DNA of 64,000 nucleotides, from NCBI RefSeq assembly GCF_040183065.1, contig NC_091127.1, forward strand, positions 26,772,391 to 26,836,390, given 5' to 3'. Positions 25,261-37,019 of the stretch are shown here, in pieces. The notes under the pieces were generated by a model. That model did no database searches. It was not told the DNA's origin and worked only from the letters and a program-made list of their open reading frames with translations. Source of the DNA: Periplaneta americana (Eukaryota; Arthropoda; Insecta; Blattodea; Blattidae). Position numbers and translations under genes: made by a program. Position 1 is the stretch's first letter, and each line of letters begins with the position of its first letter.

Positions 25261-28200
25261 TAGGCCTAGGCCTAACAGCCTTTATTAAACACTAATATGT
25301 ACAACTTTCAGACACATTTTTATCAGTCGGTAGAGCATTGGTGTGCTAAGCCAAAGGTCCGGAATCGATACCCAGCCCTAGAACAATTTTTCCCTTTAAA
25401 TTATTCAATTCTGCTTCACAGGGAGCTATACCTGAAAGTCAGATTTACACACATCTTGTCTAATATATATATTTTTTTTATCCAATGCCACCAGGTTGTC
25501 TTTTCGACATTTCTGGTCTTCTCTCCTGGCCGTGGCTTAATTGTAACCCACTTCTGAGGTTGGGGCGCCTGGAAGGCGGAGTTACATTACCCCGATGATG
25601 TGATAGGATGATTATGATAATGTGGTGCCAGGAGAGGTCTTAAATCTAAATTTAACCTAAATTCCAGACCACGGACAAACACAGGAATAATCCCCTAACA
25701 TAAAATATAATAAATATTGCTTCTATAAGATTGTCAACAAATACAAGGGTTGGATAAAAAGTTACGGCAACGCTGCTGTCACATGACGATGGTGCGTTCG
25801 AGAGCTGCCAGCTGTGTGGACATGAACAAGGACTGTCAGATGAGTTAGTGCAGTCAGTGGCGACAGTACTCTGACAATCTACTGCAGTGTGTAGAACATT
25901 GACTTTGATAGGGATAGTGCGAGTGCCCTAAGACCATGTTTACAAAACTAGAGCAATGTTTCTGGATCAAAATTGAAGTGGCACGAGGTCGTAGTGCACA
26001 AGAATGTTTTCAGGACTGCGTGAAGCATGTGGCGATGCAGCATTGCCATATAGCACAGTGACACAATAGGTTAAAGTGTTCTGGGAAGGCAGGGACGCCA
26101 TTCAAGACAACTTCCATACAGGTCGACCCCATGTGTATGTTTCTGTAAATATATTAACGCGAGCAAGATTTGCTCTAGGTTCATGGAAATAATACTGCCT
26201 TTAAATAATATGGATAATGTAACAACAACAAAATATAAGTATTTCTAGCATGAAATACATCTTTAATTCAAATAAAGTAGGTGTCCTGTGTTATATTATG
26301 TAAATCACAGGTAATTTTCGTTGGATAAGAAGGTAGAGCTCATACATTCATATTGATAGTATGTAGAAGTAGCAGCGTCAATGCTTCACACTCTTTGTGT
26401 TACACAGCATGGAATTGAATTCATCAACCTGGAGCATGTCACACACATTGACACATATGAAGTGACAACTGCCCCTGACATGAAGCAGGAAGTGTATCAA
26501 CTGCCAATTGCCTTTATTCCAATGAAAATAGAACCACCGGTAAGTGAATTCGTGTACGTATATTTGTTTATATTGTTGTGATTGCAGATTAATTTTAGTT
26601 CCTTATACTTAGTGCCAGTAGACCTGCTAGGATTGAAACTACATTCAAACTCGGAAATAGAAAATATGTTGCAAGTGTCAGTCACAAATACCCGAGCAAT
26701 GAGATCATTATACCATCATTGTAGCATTACATGTAATTAAAAATAAAATGTAACAAAAATTTGACAAATGATGAAATTATACCGAAAGTAGCTATGAAAA
26801 TCAAGAGAATTAAAAGTGTCAGTGCTTCTTTCTTTGTCCTGAAAAATCTTTTTAAAAACGAGAAGTTGGGAATAGTGAATTTCACATTTTTGTCAGGGCA
26901 CAAATTCATTTTCAGACCATACAAATAGGTTCTTAGAAGAAAAATGGGATAATAATTGGAAGAACTGAAATAAAACCAGGTATTAATAAAATCGAAAAAT
27001 ACAAAAAAAATATTATATTCAATACGTTTTTACAATGACCAAAAAACAGAACACCTGGAATAATATCTGTGGTGTTTGGTCAGAACATGACTCCAAAAAA
27101 GCTGTTTTGAGATACAAGCATTTTTATTTTCACTTTTCCTTTAAAAATAAGAACTCTAGTCTATATATATAATTTGAACTGGTAATGGAAATTACAGGAA
27201 AACGGCTGAACGGATTTTAATGAGTGACCCCTCATTTTCATGCCTGGCATCCAAAGTTTTTCGGAAAAGTAGTAGTTTTCAGTGAAATGTCAATTTTCCT
27301 TCATAATTTTCCTATTTTCCAAAATCCATCTGTTGTCAGTTTTGAGAATTATTTTATTCAATCACGGCCGACTTGATTGAATTTCAGAACAAAACACACA
27401 CTACAATAAACAATAGGCTATTACACGAAGGCCATGACCTGCAGGATTGCCGACATATTTAGAGCTCAATTCAATTTGTTATTAAAAACAGATTCTGCAG
27501 TGTATAATTTTCTGAGTACAGCTGTGTATTGGATATTCAAATCTACGAAACTTGAGGTGGTTTGATGACATTATTACCATTAGAAATTAAATATTATTAT
27601 AGTTAATATCATGATGCATCTATTTTTTCATTAATTGTACATAATATTGATGCCATATTGATCACATGAAAGTGAAACGTTTTGTGGTTATGTAAGTAAA
27701 TGTAGAGAATATCTTAATTTAGATCTTCATTTCTATTACTGAGTGACTGCTATATATAACTACAAAACTTAAGTAAGATAATAATATTGTTATTAAAAAT
27801 CAAATATGTTTATACTTATTAACCCAGTGGGGTTGGGTCATTTTCATATACTTAATGGCGGTGTAGTGTAGATATTGATATGTGTCATTGTCTTCAGTAT
27901 TACAGTTCCTAAGGAAAGATCAAAAGGTATTACTTACTGATAAAATAAGAGGCCTAGAAAATTTTGTAGTCTCCAGATAATTTCAGCAGGATCTCTTAGT
28001 AGGATAAAATGATTTTACGCTCTACATTTCAAGTTCTACATGCAGCAGCTATACGAAAATGCTATTGTTCGAAAGCTTAGCAAACCTGATATTTTTTTTT
28101 TTTTTTAACTTTTGCCTACAACCCACAATGACCTGAAATAGCTACTGCTATCGTCCTGACATTGATACTTGCGTTTTCGCGTTGAAACTAAAAAACTGAA

Positions 28201-31200
28201 GTTGGATAGGTCCAAGAGAAAGTATATGGCCTAAAAAAATCCATTCAGAGGGAGTACGTTTCATTATTCTGGAAGCAAATAACTAGCAAAAAGACGAGTA
28301 TTCTTCATTGAAAATAAATCTGAAAAATTTTTATTTGAACGTCTAACGAACTTAGTTTGCAGCAGTATTTGCTGCACAAGCCACTAATTTACATATAAAT
28401 GTGAAAGAAAATAACATAGATTAGGGCACTGTTTAATTATATGCACATGCTCATGCTTTTCTATAGCTCCTAAGTGGCCTACCGTTAAGTGTAGATAGCA
28501 GGAAATGACCATTTTGGAGTTATGTTCTGATCAAACACCACAGATATGTAAACCAAAAGGTGGAAAGGAAAACCTTTGAAAAGATTACTAGATGAGGCTG
28601 AATCATGTCTGCTAAAGTCTAAATCGTTATGTTGTTATGGTGTTCTTGTTATATTGCAGATAGAGGCTGATTCAATTGGGCAGATCAATGAAGTCAGGGA
28701 ATGGAAACCACAAGCATACCAGGAACAGTAAGTGCACTTCATTTTATTTATATAACGGACCTAATAAATGTTGTGATATTTCAAAATATTTATTTAGAAA
28801 TGTTGAAAATATATATCAGCATTTTTTTGTATTGGAGAAATGGAATTTTTGGCATGCACTCTATCTTTCGGATTGATATTCAGTACTTATATGTAAAACA
28901 TATTTGGGAAGTCGCATGAATTTTACTGGAAAAATAATGCCCACTTAAAAATCTACATACATAGAATACAGTGTTGCTATTTACTTGAAATTAGTTCTTA
29001 GCAATTTTCTTTAATTCGAAACTACCCTTAGCAATGTAGTGTAAAATACCAAGGTATTCTAGCAACACAAATTATGTAATTTATATTGTGTCTTTTGACC
29101 AGCCTCATGGTCTAGTGGTCAGAGCTTCTGGCTATAGTTCATGAGGTCCCAGGTTCGATTCTCGGTATCTCCTATCACATCATCGGGGTAATGTAACTCC
29201 GCCTTCCAGGCGCCCCAACCTCAGAAGTGGGTTACAACTAAGCCATGGCCAGGAGAGAAGGCAACCTGGTGGCATTGGATTAATATTGTGTCTTTTTCAG
29301 ATTACTGCAGTAACAATCAACTACCATTACCATACCACTGATATTTTAAAACATAATCATTATACCTTGAATTTTGAACAATTCATGTGTCTTTTTCAGT
29401 CTTGGTAATTCTAGGTATTGGTAATGGTTTCCATTGTGTTGACTTGTCCTCCCCCCCCCCCCACACAATACGTTAAAATCCGATTTCCATCACAAGTAAC
29501 GACTGATTTTAACAGTTCTGGTTCACTTTAATGTGAAGTAAAGGTCCAAACATAGTTCCTTTCAGCACTGTTTTTGTTCCTCTGAGAGTAATTTGGAACA
29601 GACTTAGTACAAATCTTCATTGTGTCCAATTCTTTTGTAAGAATCCATTGAACATTTCCCTGTTCAAGTCACTTTTTTTTTTCAATGTTGCAATCAGAAA
29701 TTGGTGTGAGTTTGGTCTGGATGGTCATTGTCTTTCACGATTTCTTTATCCCTAAAACTGTCTTTGTAATTTATTAAAAAAAGAATACGTCTATACATGA
29801 CGTGCAGTTACTACTACAATCTTCAATCAAGAACTGGAACATCTTCGTCATAGACTTCATTCAGTTTCATCAGAAACTTTATGTTGAAATGTTGCTCAAT
29901 TTTGAGGTCTGATGTTTTCTACCCAACAGCACACACACATCTTTACATACACATCTCAACACATATTAAGTAGAATATTCAGATTAAAACTTAGTCATAT
30001 CATTGTCCTTTGTATACAAACATAAAAAATTGAATTGTGGAATTTAAGAGAGGAAAAATGAATTTAGAGATGAACATCATGTTGAAAGGCCAGTTTCTGT
30101 GATCAGTCCAGAAAATAATGATGCTATTCGTGACATTATTTTGAAGTATCAATGAATGGGCTGAAACACGTATTACAGACTTGGAAAATTTTCCATGAAC
30201 CTGTATTTTATATCATATATCATTTGAGCATGAGAAAATTATCGAAATGGATCCCTAATCAGAAATCACTCAGAGTGACAATCCGCTTTAGAGAAGATTC
30301 TTCCAACTTTTTTTTTTAATTGTATCGTAACTATGGAACAAAACATGGATCCATCAATATGATGGAGAAACAAAAGAACTATCAAAAGAATGGAAACACT
30401 CTGGTTCTCGCCATCCAAAGAAATTTTGTGTTCAGAATTCTGTATTTGGCAGAGAAGGTCCTTGCTTCTGTTTTTTGGGTTAAGACAGTATACTTAGGAC
30501 TACTTAGAACAAGATAGAACTGTGACAGGGGCGTATTATTGTTCATTATTAAATAAGCTTCAGGAAGAAAATGTGGAGAAAAGGGCATGGTAAAATTTCC
30601 AAAGTGTGCTGTTTTTGCAAGACAATGCACCTACTGATTGCATTGAGCAAAATTGATGAATTGGCTTGGAATTGATCGATCATTCCCCATATTCTCTAGA
30701 TTTTGTTCCCTCAGACTTTCATCTATGTCAAAAACTAAGAAAATCTTGAAAGGAAAGCAATTTTCATCAAATGAAGCACTAGTAAGTATTGTGAAAAAGT
30801 GACTTGTAGACTAAGACAAACAATTTTTTTAAAAGATCAGAACAGCTTTATGGCCGTTGTACTAAATGTAGAGAGTTGAAAGGTGATTATGTTGAATACA
30901 TACGAATTTGTTTTGAGTTACAATAACTTTTTCCATGTTAGGTTAAGAACTTTTCAATACTGGCTCATACACACGCATACAGACAAAATTTGGCCCACCT
31001 GAATTTTGTTTCTGGGTCTATATAAGACCGAAAATGTGTAATATTTTGGCAAAATCAGCTTGTATCTGGGAGTGAAGCCCGGACAGTCAGAGAGCAAAAT
31101 AAGTAGAGGGTAAATGATATTTATGCATAAGTCAAAAGGTTATACAGTTTTAGTCAAAGAGAATTGAAAAAGTTTTAAAAGAACTTCAGATGATACCAAT

Positions 31201-32516
31201 CACCATATAGACAAATGGAAGAACCACATATAACGGTGATGGTAGTAATTGAGGTTAAATATCTTGAGTTTTTCTTATATCAGTCTTCAATTTTTATACA
31301 TCTTCACGTAACAAGCTTTAACTTCAACAAATTTAATTTCACTTGCTGGAATAAGGGTCTAAGGTACATTGTTTCCTTATTCAGATAAACCCTTATTCTG
31401 GAAAGTACTCAATTGTATTCTCTCTTCTCTTTTTGTCCCTGTAATAACTCAATTTTCACATCTGTTTAGCAGGATATAAACAAGTACAGTGAAACCTGTT
31501 CAAATCGGAACCTGAATAATCCGGAATCCTGTCTATTTCAGAACAATTTATTGGTCCCAGCGAAATTCGTATGTATTATGTGTAATTTTTCCTGAATAAA
31601 ACGGAAACTGTCCAACGTGGAAAAGGAAACTGTCTGCTACTGTTCAAAACGGAAATAATATTTTGGACACACTACTTTAATGTAAACTATATTTTGAAAC
31701 AGTATGTGCTTTCAAGGAATGTACGAAATACTATTAGGTCACTAAAATAAAACAAGTTTTCTTTGTAAAATTTTTGAGGGTGCGAGGGTGTGTTGGCCTG
31801 GTGGTCATAAATTTTATTACCCTATTGACTAAGCAGACGAGTCCCTTCAAAGATGTTCAATGCTTCACTCCTGTATACTGTCGTAGCTGGGCAGATCGCA
31901 AGTGTATTAGCGATTTCGTGATAAAAAAAAAAAGTTGCGTAAAAATGTTGCACTATCGTTAATTGATGAAGTAAAAGTTATCGAGGAAAACGAGAAACGA
32001 AGTGTATGGAAAATAATGTTGAAATTTATGAATGGAAAACTCAGGTGTAACTTAACACTTTCAGAAATAAAGGCCGTATCATGAGTGAGTGGCTTGCGGT
32101 CAATAATGGTGACATAAAAAGAAAGAGAAAACAACTGGTTACATAGAAATAAATGAACAGTTGTGGGAGTGGATTGTTCTTGCCCTTTCATAGATCACGC
32201 AAATTTCTGGACCTATTCTGCAAAGAAAACCCTTGAACTGGCAAAGAAATTAAATAATCCAGAATTCAAGGCTTCTAGGCTCCTAGTCCAATTAAATAAT
32301 GTGCTGTGATACTAGATATTAAATTTAGTGTAATTAATAAACTTTACAGTGTTTAATGAGTGAGTTACGATACAATTTATATACGAAATGAGATTTTCAT
32401 CAAGATCATTCACCAATTAAATAAGTGACAGGAAGCTGATTTAATGTCAGTAGTGTTAAACTGAATATTTTGTAATTCCTACAATTTGCGGCATGCCATT
32501 TTGTTTTTCATTTATG

Positions 32517-32553
<37 letters not shown>

Positions 32554-33570
32554 TTCACTTCATGGTTTAGGCTTAGTGCCTGTTCCGTCTTCACATTTTA
32601 TTCAGTTCCACCTCTTCCTAGGACGTCCGACATCTCTTTTGCCTTTAGGTTGGTACTGTTGTATCAATGCTGGAATTCTTTTGTTATCCATTCGAGACAG
32701 GTGTTCTTTCCACTTTTCTTTATAATCTTCAACTTTTTCGTTTATGTTGTATATATCTAATTCCTTACGGATATCCTCATTTCTTATCAGATCCCTTCTT
32801 GTACATCCCTTTACTCTGCAAAGAAACCTCATCTCTGCAGCCTGTAATTTACTTTTATCTCGTTCTTTAATTATCCATGATTCGCTTCCATATGTCAACA
32901 CGGGCACCGCCATAGTTTTATAGAACTTTAGTTTTGTTTACTTCCTAGTTTTATTTTTTAGTGTTCTATTTGCTTATTTTGTTGCCAATATCTCTATCTA
33001 CATCATAATTTATATTACAACCTAAATAATCAAAATGAGATACTTGTTCTATGGGCTTATTATCAACTATTATTTTTGTACGAATTGGAAATTTACCACT
33101 ATGGGCCATTACTTTAGTTTTATGAGTTGATATGCTCAAATTATAGTTTTCTTTTCCTATGCAAATGATAAAATATACCATTTTAACTTCACGCCTGAAT
33201 AACACTGAAACCTGTCCACAACGGAAAAAAATTAGGACCATGTCACTTCCGTCTTGAACAGGCTTCTCTGTATTACTTTATAAAATTTAAATTAATTTTT
33301 TTAAATAATTTAATTTTTATCTTTTTACCTCAAATAGCTATTTTGTTTTTTTTTTATTTCAACAGAGTGGAGCAACCAGTGGTGACGGCAGTTCCTGCTG
33401 ACAGCGCCCCAGTCCCTGTGAGTGCAAGTGCGTGTTGTGATAATGAAACAAAAACTGAGACAGTGGCTGCTCCAAGTGTAAAGGAGCCACAAAAATATGT
33501 GACGTGTGATGTGTGCAATGGGTCGGGATATTTAAGTTCAGGAAAGCCAGTAGCTAGGAAAATGCACTGA
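23824..33570 (+). CDS. Four-exon gene for a psi-K-x-E-rich protein, unidentified (zinc-finger-family-like N-terminus)
   Basis: Four exons (23824-23988, 26408-26539, 28660-28727, 33366-33570) join in phase to a 190-residue protein with a stop. An in-frame TAG at 23764 supports ATG 23824 as the first start. Residues 15-105 carry five psi-K-x-E motifs (VKEE, IKEE, MKTE, MKQE, MKIE), the SUMO-acceptor pattern. Such acidic K-x-E strings are typical N-termini of insect C2H2 zinc-finger proteins, which suggests a nuclear protein (inference). The last exon is Ala/Pro/Val-rich and ends YVTCDVCNGSGYLSSGKP, a single CxxCxGxG-like knuckle rather than a C2H2 finger. It may be a short isoform of a gene whose finger exons lie elsewhere. 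AATAAA lies at 33781. Confidence 0.72.
25025..25262. repeat. (TAA)n microsatellite 25208-25262 and flank
   Basis: Pure ATA/TAA repeat over about 55 bp, followed directly by two overlapping TAGGCCTA octamers. The ORF at 25025 has no recognisable content. Confidence 0.85.
25317..25440 (+). mobile_element. SINE family B copy
   Basis: CAGTCGGTAGAGC, GGAATCGATACCCAGCC, CAATTTTTCCCTTTAAATTA and CACAGGGAGCTATACCTGAA in the family B order. Three bases of a typical box A are missing. Confidence 0.65.
25462..25698 (-). mobile_element. SINE family C, headless copy
   Basis: The minus strand matches the body and tail of the complete copy 61432-61758 (GGCGCCCCAACCTCAGAAGT, CCTGGTGGCATTGGAT), but stops before the tRNA-like head. 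Confidence 0.82.
25742..26125 (+). mobile_element. Mariner 5' fragment (TIR, 5' UTR, transposase N-terminus)
   Basis: Starts ACAAGGGTTGGATAAAAAGT. The ORF opens MFTKLEQCFWIKIEVARGR at 25936, then SAQECFQ, shifts frame, and continues to a GRP-like linker (YRSTPC). Truncated at its 3' side; no right TIR. Confidence 0.72.
26408..26539 (+). CDS. Exon 2 of the psi-K-x-E protein
   Basis: 132 nt, phase 0/0, between gttacacag and gtaagt. Encodes HGIEFINLEHVTHIDTYEV, DMKQEVYQLP and IPMKIEPP, adding two more K-x-E motifs. Confidence 0.68.
27066..28544. mobile_element. TA-flanked TIR element hosting a Helitron-like insertion
   Basis: TIRs TCTGTGGTGTTTGGTCAGAA and (complement) TCTGTGGTGTTTGATCAGAA, continuing CATRACTCCAAAA. 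TA at 27064 and 28545. After removing the inner element it is only about 250 bp, a MITE. Lies in intron 2 of the psi-K-x-E gene. Confidence 0.8.
27165..28387 (+). mobile_element. Non-autonomous Helitron-like element
   Basis: 5' end TCTATATATATAATTTGAAC followed by GGAAAACGGCTGAACGGATT, a classic insect Helitron start. The 3' end has hairpin GCAGCA-gtatt-TGCTGC and then ACAAGCCACTA. The terminal base reads A rather than the usual CTAG. No Rep/helicase seen. The right edge is certain to a few bases only. Confidence 0.68.
28660..28727 (+). CDS. Exon 3 of the psi-K-x-E protein
   Basis: 68 nt between atattgcag and gtaagt, phase 0 in, 2 out. Encodes IEADSIGQINEVREWKPQAY followed by QEQ. It is too short to recognise alone; phase agreement on both sides supports it. 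Confidence 0.62.
29097..29282 (+). mobile_element. SINE family C, internally deleted, with 14-bp duplication
   Basis: Head CATGGTCTAGTGGTCAGAGC and GGTTCGATTC, then body GGCGCCCCAACCTCAGAAGT and tail CCTGGTGGCATTGGATTAA. Flanked by ATATTGTGTCTTTT at 29083-29096 and 29283-29296. About 130 bp of the body seen at 61432-61758 is missing. Confidence 0.9.
29297..30054. other. Intron of the psi-K-x-E gene, nothing recognised
   Basis: C10 tract at 29451-29460. No coding signal. Confidence 0.3.
30055..30965 (+). mobile_element. Decayed mariner transposase
   Basis: Across frames: DEHHVERPVSVISPEN, AEKVLASVFWVKTVYL (VFWDxxGI block), LFLQDNAP-type text near 30611 (FCKTMHLL in another frame), DHSPYSLDFVPSDFHL (catalytic Asp block) and KGDYVEYIRICFEL. 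Many frame breaks; TIRs not identified. A SETMAR/irritans-like mariner. Confidence 0.75.
31487..33270 (+). mobile_element. Tigger/pogo-like element, broken, with inserted LINE
   Basis: TIRs CAGTGAAACCTGTTCAAATC and (complement) CAGAGAAGCCTGTTCAAGAC, with TA at 31485 and 33271. 31930-32280 reads in several frames VALSLIDEVKVIEENEKRSV, LWEWIVLA and KKLNNPEFKAS, the HTH region of Tigger transposases. The DDE part is missing; 32512-33165 is a LINE insertion on the minus strand. Confidence 0.82.
32512..33165 (-). mobile_element. LINE 3' fragment with (ATG)n tail
   Basis: The minus strand reads NYNLSISTHKTKVMA, KIIVDNKPIEQVSHFDYLGC, MAVPVLTYGSESWI, AAEMRFLCRVKGCTRRDLIR and GKRDVGRPRKRW. It then ends in (GATGAT)n, the CAT repeat at 32516-32552. 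Same family as 50857-52758. Confidence 0.88.
33366..33570 (+). CDS. Terminal exon of the psi-K-x-E protein
   Basis: 205 nt after a long T-rich tract and aacag, phase 2 in, stop TGA at 33568-33570. Encodes VEQPVVTAVPADSAPVPVSA, VKEPQKYVTCDVCNGSGYL and a basic end ARKMH. GC content rises sharply over the exon relative to the flanks, as expected for coding DNA. Confidence 0.66.
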
Positions 33571-34813
33571 TGCTGTTGTCATACATGTTTTGCAAAGGAT
33601 AAGATAGTTTATTAAATGAGTGTATGTTTGAAAGATGCAGGAAAAAGGGCAATATGATACTATTTTTGTAAATCATAGTTAAGAGCATAACATACCAGTT
33701 TTCATTCTGATTCAGTTTATTTAACATCGTGAAATGTAATAATGGGATAGAACCTTTAGATAGCTTCCACAAAAAATATAAATAAATAAAGTTCATTTCA
33801 TTACTCGTCCAGAGAGAATATTTGAGATAATTCGCTAGTTGATGTTAAAAATTGTTTCTCAAACTGGGTTACACGAATTTGTATGATCTTCGGCCAGGCT
33901 AACCATATGATTAGGAATGTCAATGAGTTCAATCTTTGAAAGAGAATAATTATTCTGTTTGACATATTAAAATTCTGTAAATGCTTTCCACACATTTGAT
34001 TTATGAGTTCCTATAATTTCAATAAAATTTAGGGTCGGGTCTTTTGTGAAAAATATGTTGGATACATAAATGGTGCTCTAGTTACGAAATCATCTTGATC
34101 TTGTTATTAATTGTAAGAGCTTATGAATTACAATAATCAAGTAATGCAAGGCTGACAGATACCTTGGATAGGTAACAGTGCATGTGGCTTGTTTATTCAT
34201 TGAAGTATTACGTTGAAATCAAGCCATGCTGAGGTAGCTAAAATGGGTATGATGCGCTCTCTTTCAAGTGCAGCTGACGCCAAATTTTATTTGCATGTGA
34301 TTTACAACCTTCTTATGTACGTATACTAATGTATGACAGTTTTATACTTGACCTTGTTCTTCTATGTGGGACATTACAAGTTCACAGTACTGAACAATGG
34401 GATCCATTTATAACAATAATGATCTGTATGTTCATGAAGTTCATTAACGTCTCTTTGTAATTTTGTATATAATTTCAAAATGTTAAATAAATCATTAATA
34501 TTACATCCTAACTTAGAGCTAATAAGTTTTTTAGTAGTTCAAATCACTTCATATTAATACATAGGTACAATTTTTACTTTAATGTAATAGGTCAACTACA
34601 GGGACTAAATCCTTTGTTACTACCTCTTTTAGTCTAGGATTATTTGTGAAATAGTTCCATGCTGGGAGATATCTGGCTTTCAAGATGATTAATTTGTAAT
34701 GAGCTTTTTGGGTTTTGCAGATGTTTGTTGAAATTTGATCATTAGAGTCCGGGTTTTTATGTAATATTGATCCTAAAAATATATACATAAATATGTAATT
34801 AAAAACCTCAAAA
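33571..34813. other. 3' UTR of the psi-K-x-E gene and flank
   Basis: Overlapping AATAAA signals at 33781-33790. The minus ORF 34579-34788 (NNPRLKEVVTKDLVPVVDLL) looks protein-like but I do not recognise it; it may be a transposon scrap. Confidence 0.4.
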
Positions 34814-34873
34814 TACAGGGTGGGTTAAAAGTCACTTTCCCCAAACATTTACATCTAATTACATTGACGTTAC

Positions 34874-35431
34874 TCTAGACACACACCTTCATCTCAAATA
34901 GCAGAAATAAATAAAATGCTTTCTCAACTAATAACACTCAATAAAAGAATTGTATTCCAATGGATACCATCCCATTGTGGAATCCTGGGAAACGAGAATG
35001 TGGATGCTTTAGCAAAGAAGGGCAGCACTGCTACTTACAGACCTGTTACTAAATCTATGTATTACTCTGTGAAAATATTTATTAAATCTACATACTTAGA
35101 CTTCAACAAACAAAATTTGATAACACAATATCAAGGGAAAAAATGGAACTCTCTGCATCATAATCCACAGTTGATTCCCAATTTACCACGCAAATCGTCT
35201 GTAGCTGCATTTAGATTGGCAACAGGCCATGACTGTTTGGCCAAGCATCTGCATAGAATTGGAATATATCAGTCTCCTAACCGTCCATTGTGCAACTCAA
35301 ATCAAGAAATGGATTCAGAACATCTCAAAATCTGTGCGTCAGTGGCTAACCATGACAATATCTTTGAAAAATATTGGAGTGCAAGAGGTCAAATGACTTT
35401 ATTGTCAAATGACTGGCATTAGAAAACAACA
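34874..35431 (+). mobile_element. 5'-truncated RNase H LINE, open frame
   Basis: ORF 34916-35422 is continuous: FQWIPSHCGILGNENVDALA, PNLPRKSSVAAFRLATGHDC, RIGIYQSPNRPLCNSNQEMD and a stop, then AGAAAACAACA. Target duplication ACATTGACGTTAC at 34861-34873 and 35432-35444. Same family as 3268-4559 and 45599-46451, but unbroken, hence younger. Confidence 0.93.
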
Positions 35432-35828
35432 ACATTGACGTTACATTTTGACTACACATTCCTTCACAAATTTTGTTCAAAATGGAGGAGGTCCTGTTTC
35501 TCGATACACAATTCACAAAGTTTAGACACTGATTTACAGATGGCAGAACATAACACGATTTTCACGAGTAACTGTTCGATCATCTGTCGCAACTGATGCA
35601 GATTCTGCAGGTTTTGGGCAAAAACATTTTTCAGGATACCCCACAGCAAAAAATCACATTGCGTCAGGTTGCATGATATGGATGGCTATTCTGTTGTGCC
35701 TTAACGACCAATCCATTCATGGAATTGCTGGTTCAAGAAGTCTCTCAGTCATACACCAAAATGAGGTGGTGCTCCATCTTGTTGCCATATTAACTGCATT
35801 TCGGTAAAATGAGGGCTGTTTTCAAGTT

Positions 35829-36552
35829 TTTAATATAATTAAATATGTACCAAACCTATATGCACATAGAATTATTCCAATTCAGAAACAACTAAGTAAA
35901 CTAAAAAACTCCAAAAGGAAATAACATTTCAATGGATACCTAGTCATTGTGGTATACCTGGAAACGAGAAAGTCGATAATATTGCAAAACAGGCAACATA
36001 TTTGCAACCAAGACCTCTTCAAGTGATATCTCTATCCAATGCTTTTGCTTCACTAAAGTCTCATTTTATAAACCTATGGATCACCAATTGGCTCTCTTCT
36101 GACAAAGGACAAATTTTACAGTCTGTACAAAAGAAACCAAATGACCTGCAAATGTACAAAAACTTGCCCAGACATGTTCAACATTTTTAACAAGAGCCAG
36201 AACAGGTCACATTTTCATACAGTTGTACCTACATCGATTTCACATTTCTGATAATCCTACTTGTCTGTGGTGTAATAATCATGATGAAGATCTGGAACAC
36301 ATTCTTCTATACTGTCCATCCATAAACCACAAAAGAAGTAAATTAAAATCTTCAGTACCAGTTGCAGAAGAGACAGCCCTGCAGTATATATTGACTACAC
36401 CCCAACTCTGGCTACTAGCAACAGGCATCTATAATGAACACCGATCAAAATTTCCCTCATTTCTCGTGAAAAACAACTGAATAGACTACAGTGGACTATA
36501 GTGGACTTTATGTTGTCAGCAAACAGCTGGATACATTAAGAAGATTGATTGA
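35829..36552 (+). mobile_element. LINE 3' fragment, second RNase H family, (GATT)n tail
   Basis: Reads ITFQWIPSHCGIPGNEKVDN, IAKQAT, YLHRFHISDNPTCLWCNNHD and EDLEHILLYCP (C-x2-C-x7-H-x4-C knuckle), ending SFLVKNN and GATTGATTGA. One frame break near 36190. Duplication TTCAAGTT at 35821-35828 and 36553-36560. Confidence 0.9.
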
Positions 36553-37019
36553 TTCAAGTTCAGGAATAATCACTTCTTCTAACATCTGAAGATACTGGTC
36601 GCTGGTAACTGTTCCTTCTAAAAAGAATGGCCCTATGACACTTTCGGTCCAAATGCAACCCCAAACAGTCACATCAGAAGTGTTTAATTCTTTTGAGATA
36701 ATTTCATGTGGATTTTTACTGGTCCAGTAAGCATAAGTGCCGGTTCACTCCGCCGTTTAGCTTAACTGTGGCTTCATCGGTCCTTAAAATTGTTTTCCAA
36801 AAGTCAGGATTGGCTTCATGTCGAATAAGAAATCATTCAAAACCCAACACAATAATAACAAGACATGACATCAGAAAAATAGTCGAAGCACGAACATGGT
36901 TGTCAACCCACCACTTATTACACCAGTTATTTATTCAAGTTATGATATCTGTATAATTATGTGTACAAGTATGGAACCTAAGAACGAATATTGGAGAAAG
37001 CGACTTTTGGCCCACCTTG

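Larger units (their letters stand above)
34816..37019 (-). mobile_element. Mariner-like element (DUF4817 type) with two LINE insertions
   Basis: TIRs CAGGGTGGGTTAAAAGTCAC and (complement) CAAGGTGGGCCAAAAGTCGC, with TA at 34814 and 37020. The minus-strand transposase has a KTDEAT-like block near 36770, QDGAPPHFGV near 35780, and NLTQCDFLLWGILKNVFAQ near 35650. LINEs occupy 34874-35431 and 35829-36552. The N-terminal region is missing. Confidence 0.87.

Noticed and set aside
34579-34788. Host exon for NNPRLKEVVTKDLVPVVDLL
   Set aside because: Protein-like, but unrecognised, no supporting splice partner, and surrounded by transposons; left as a note only.
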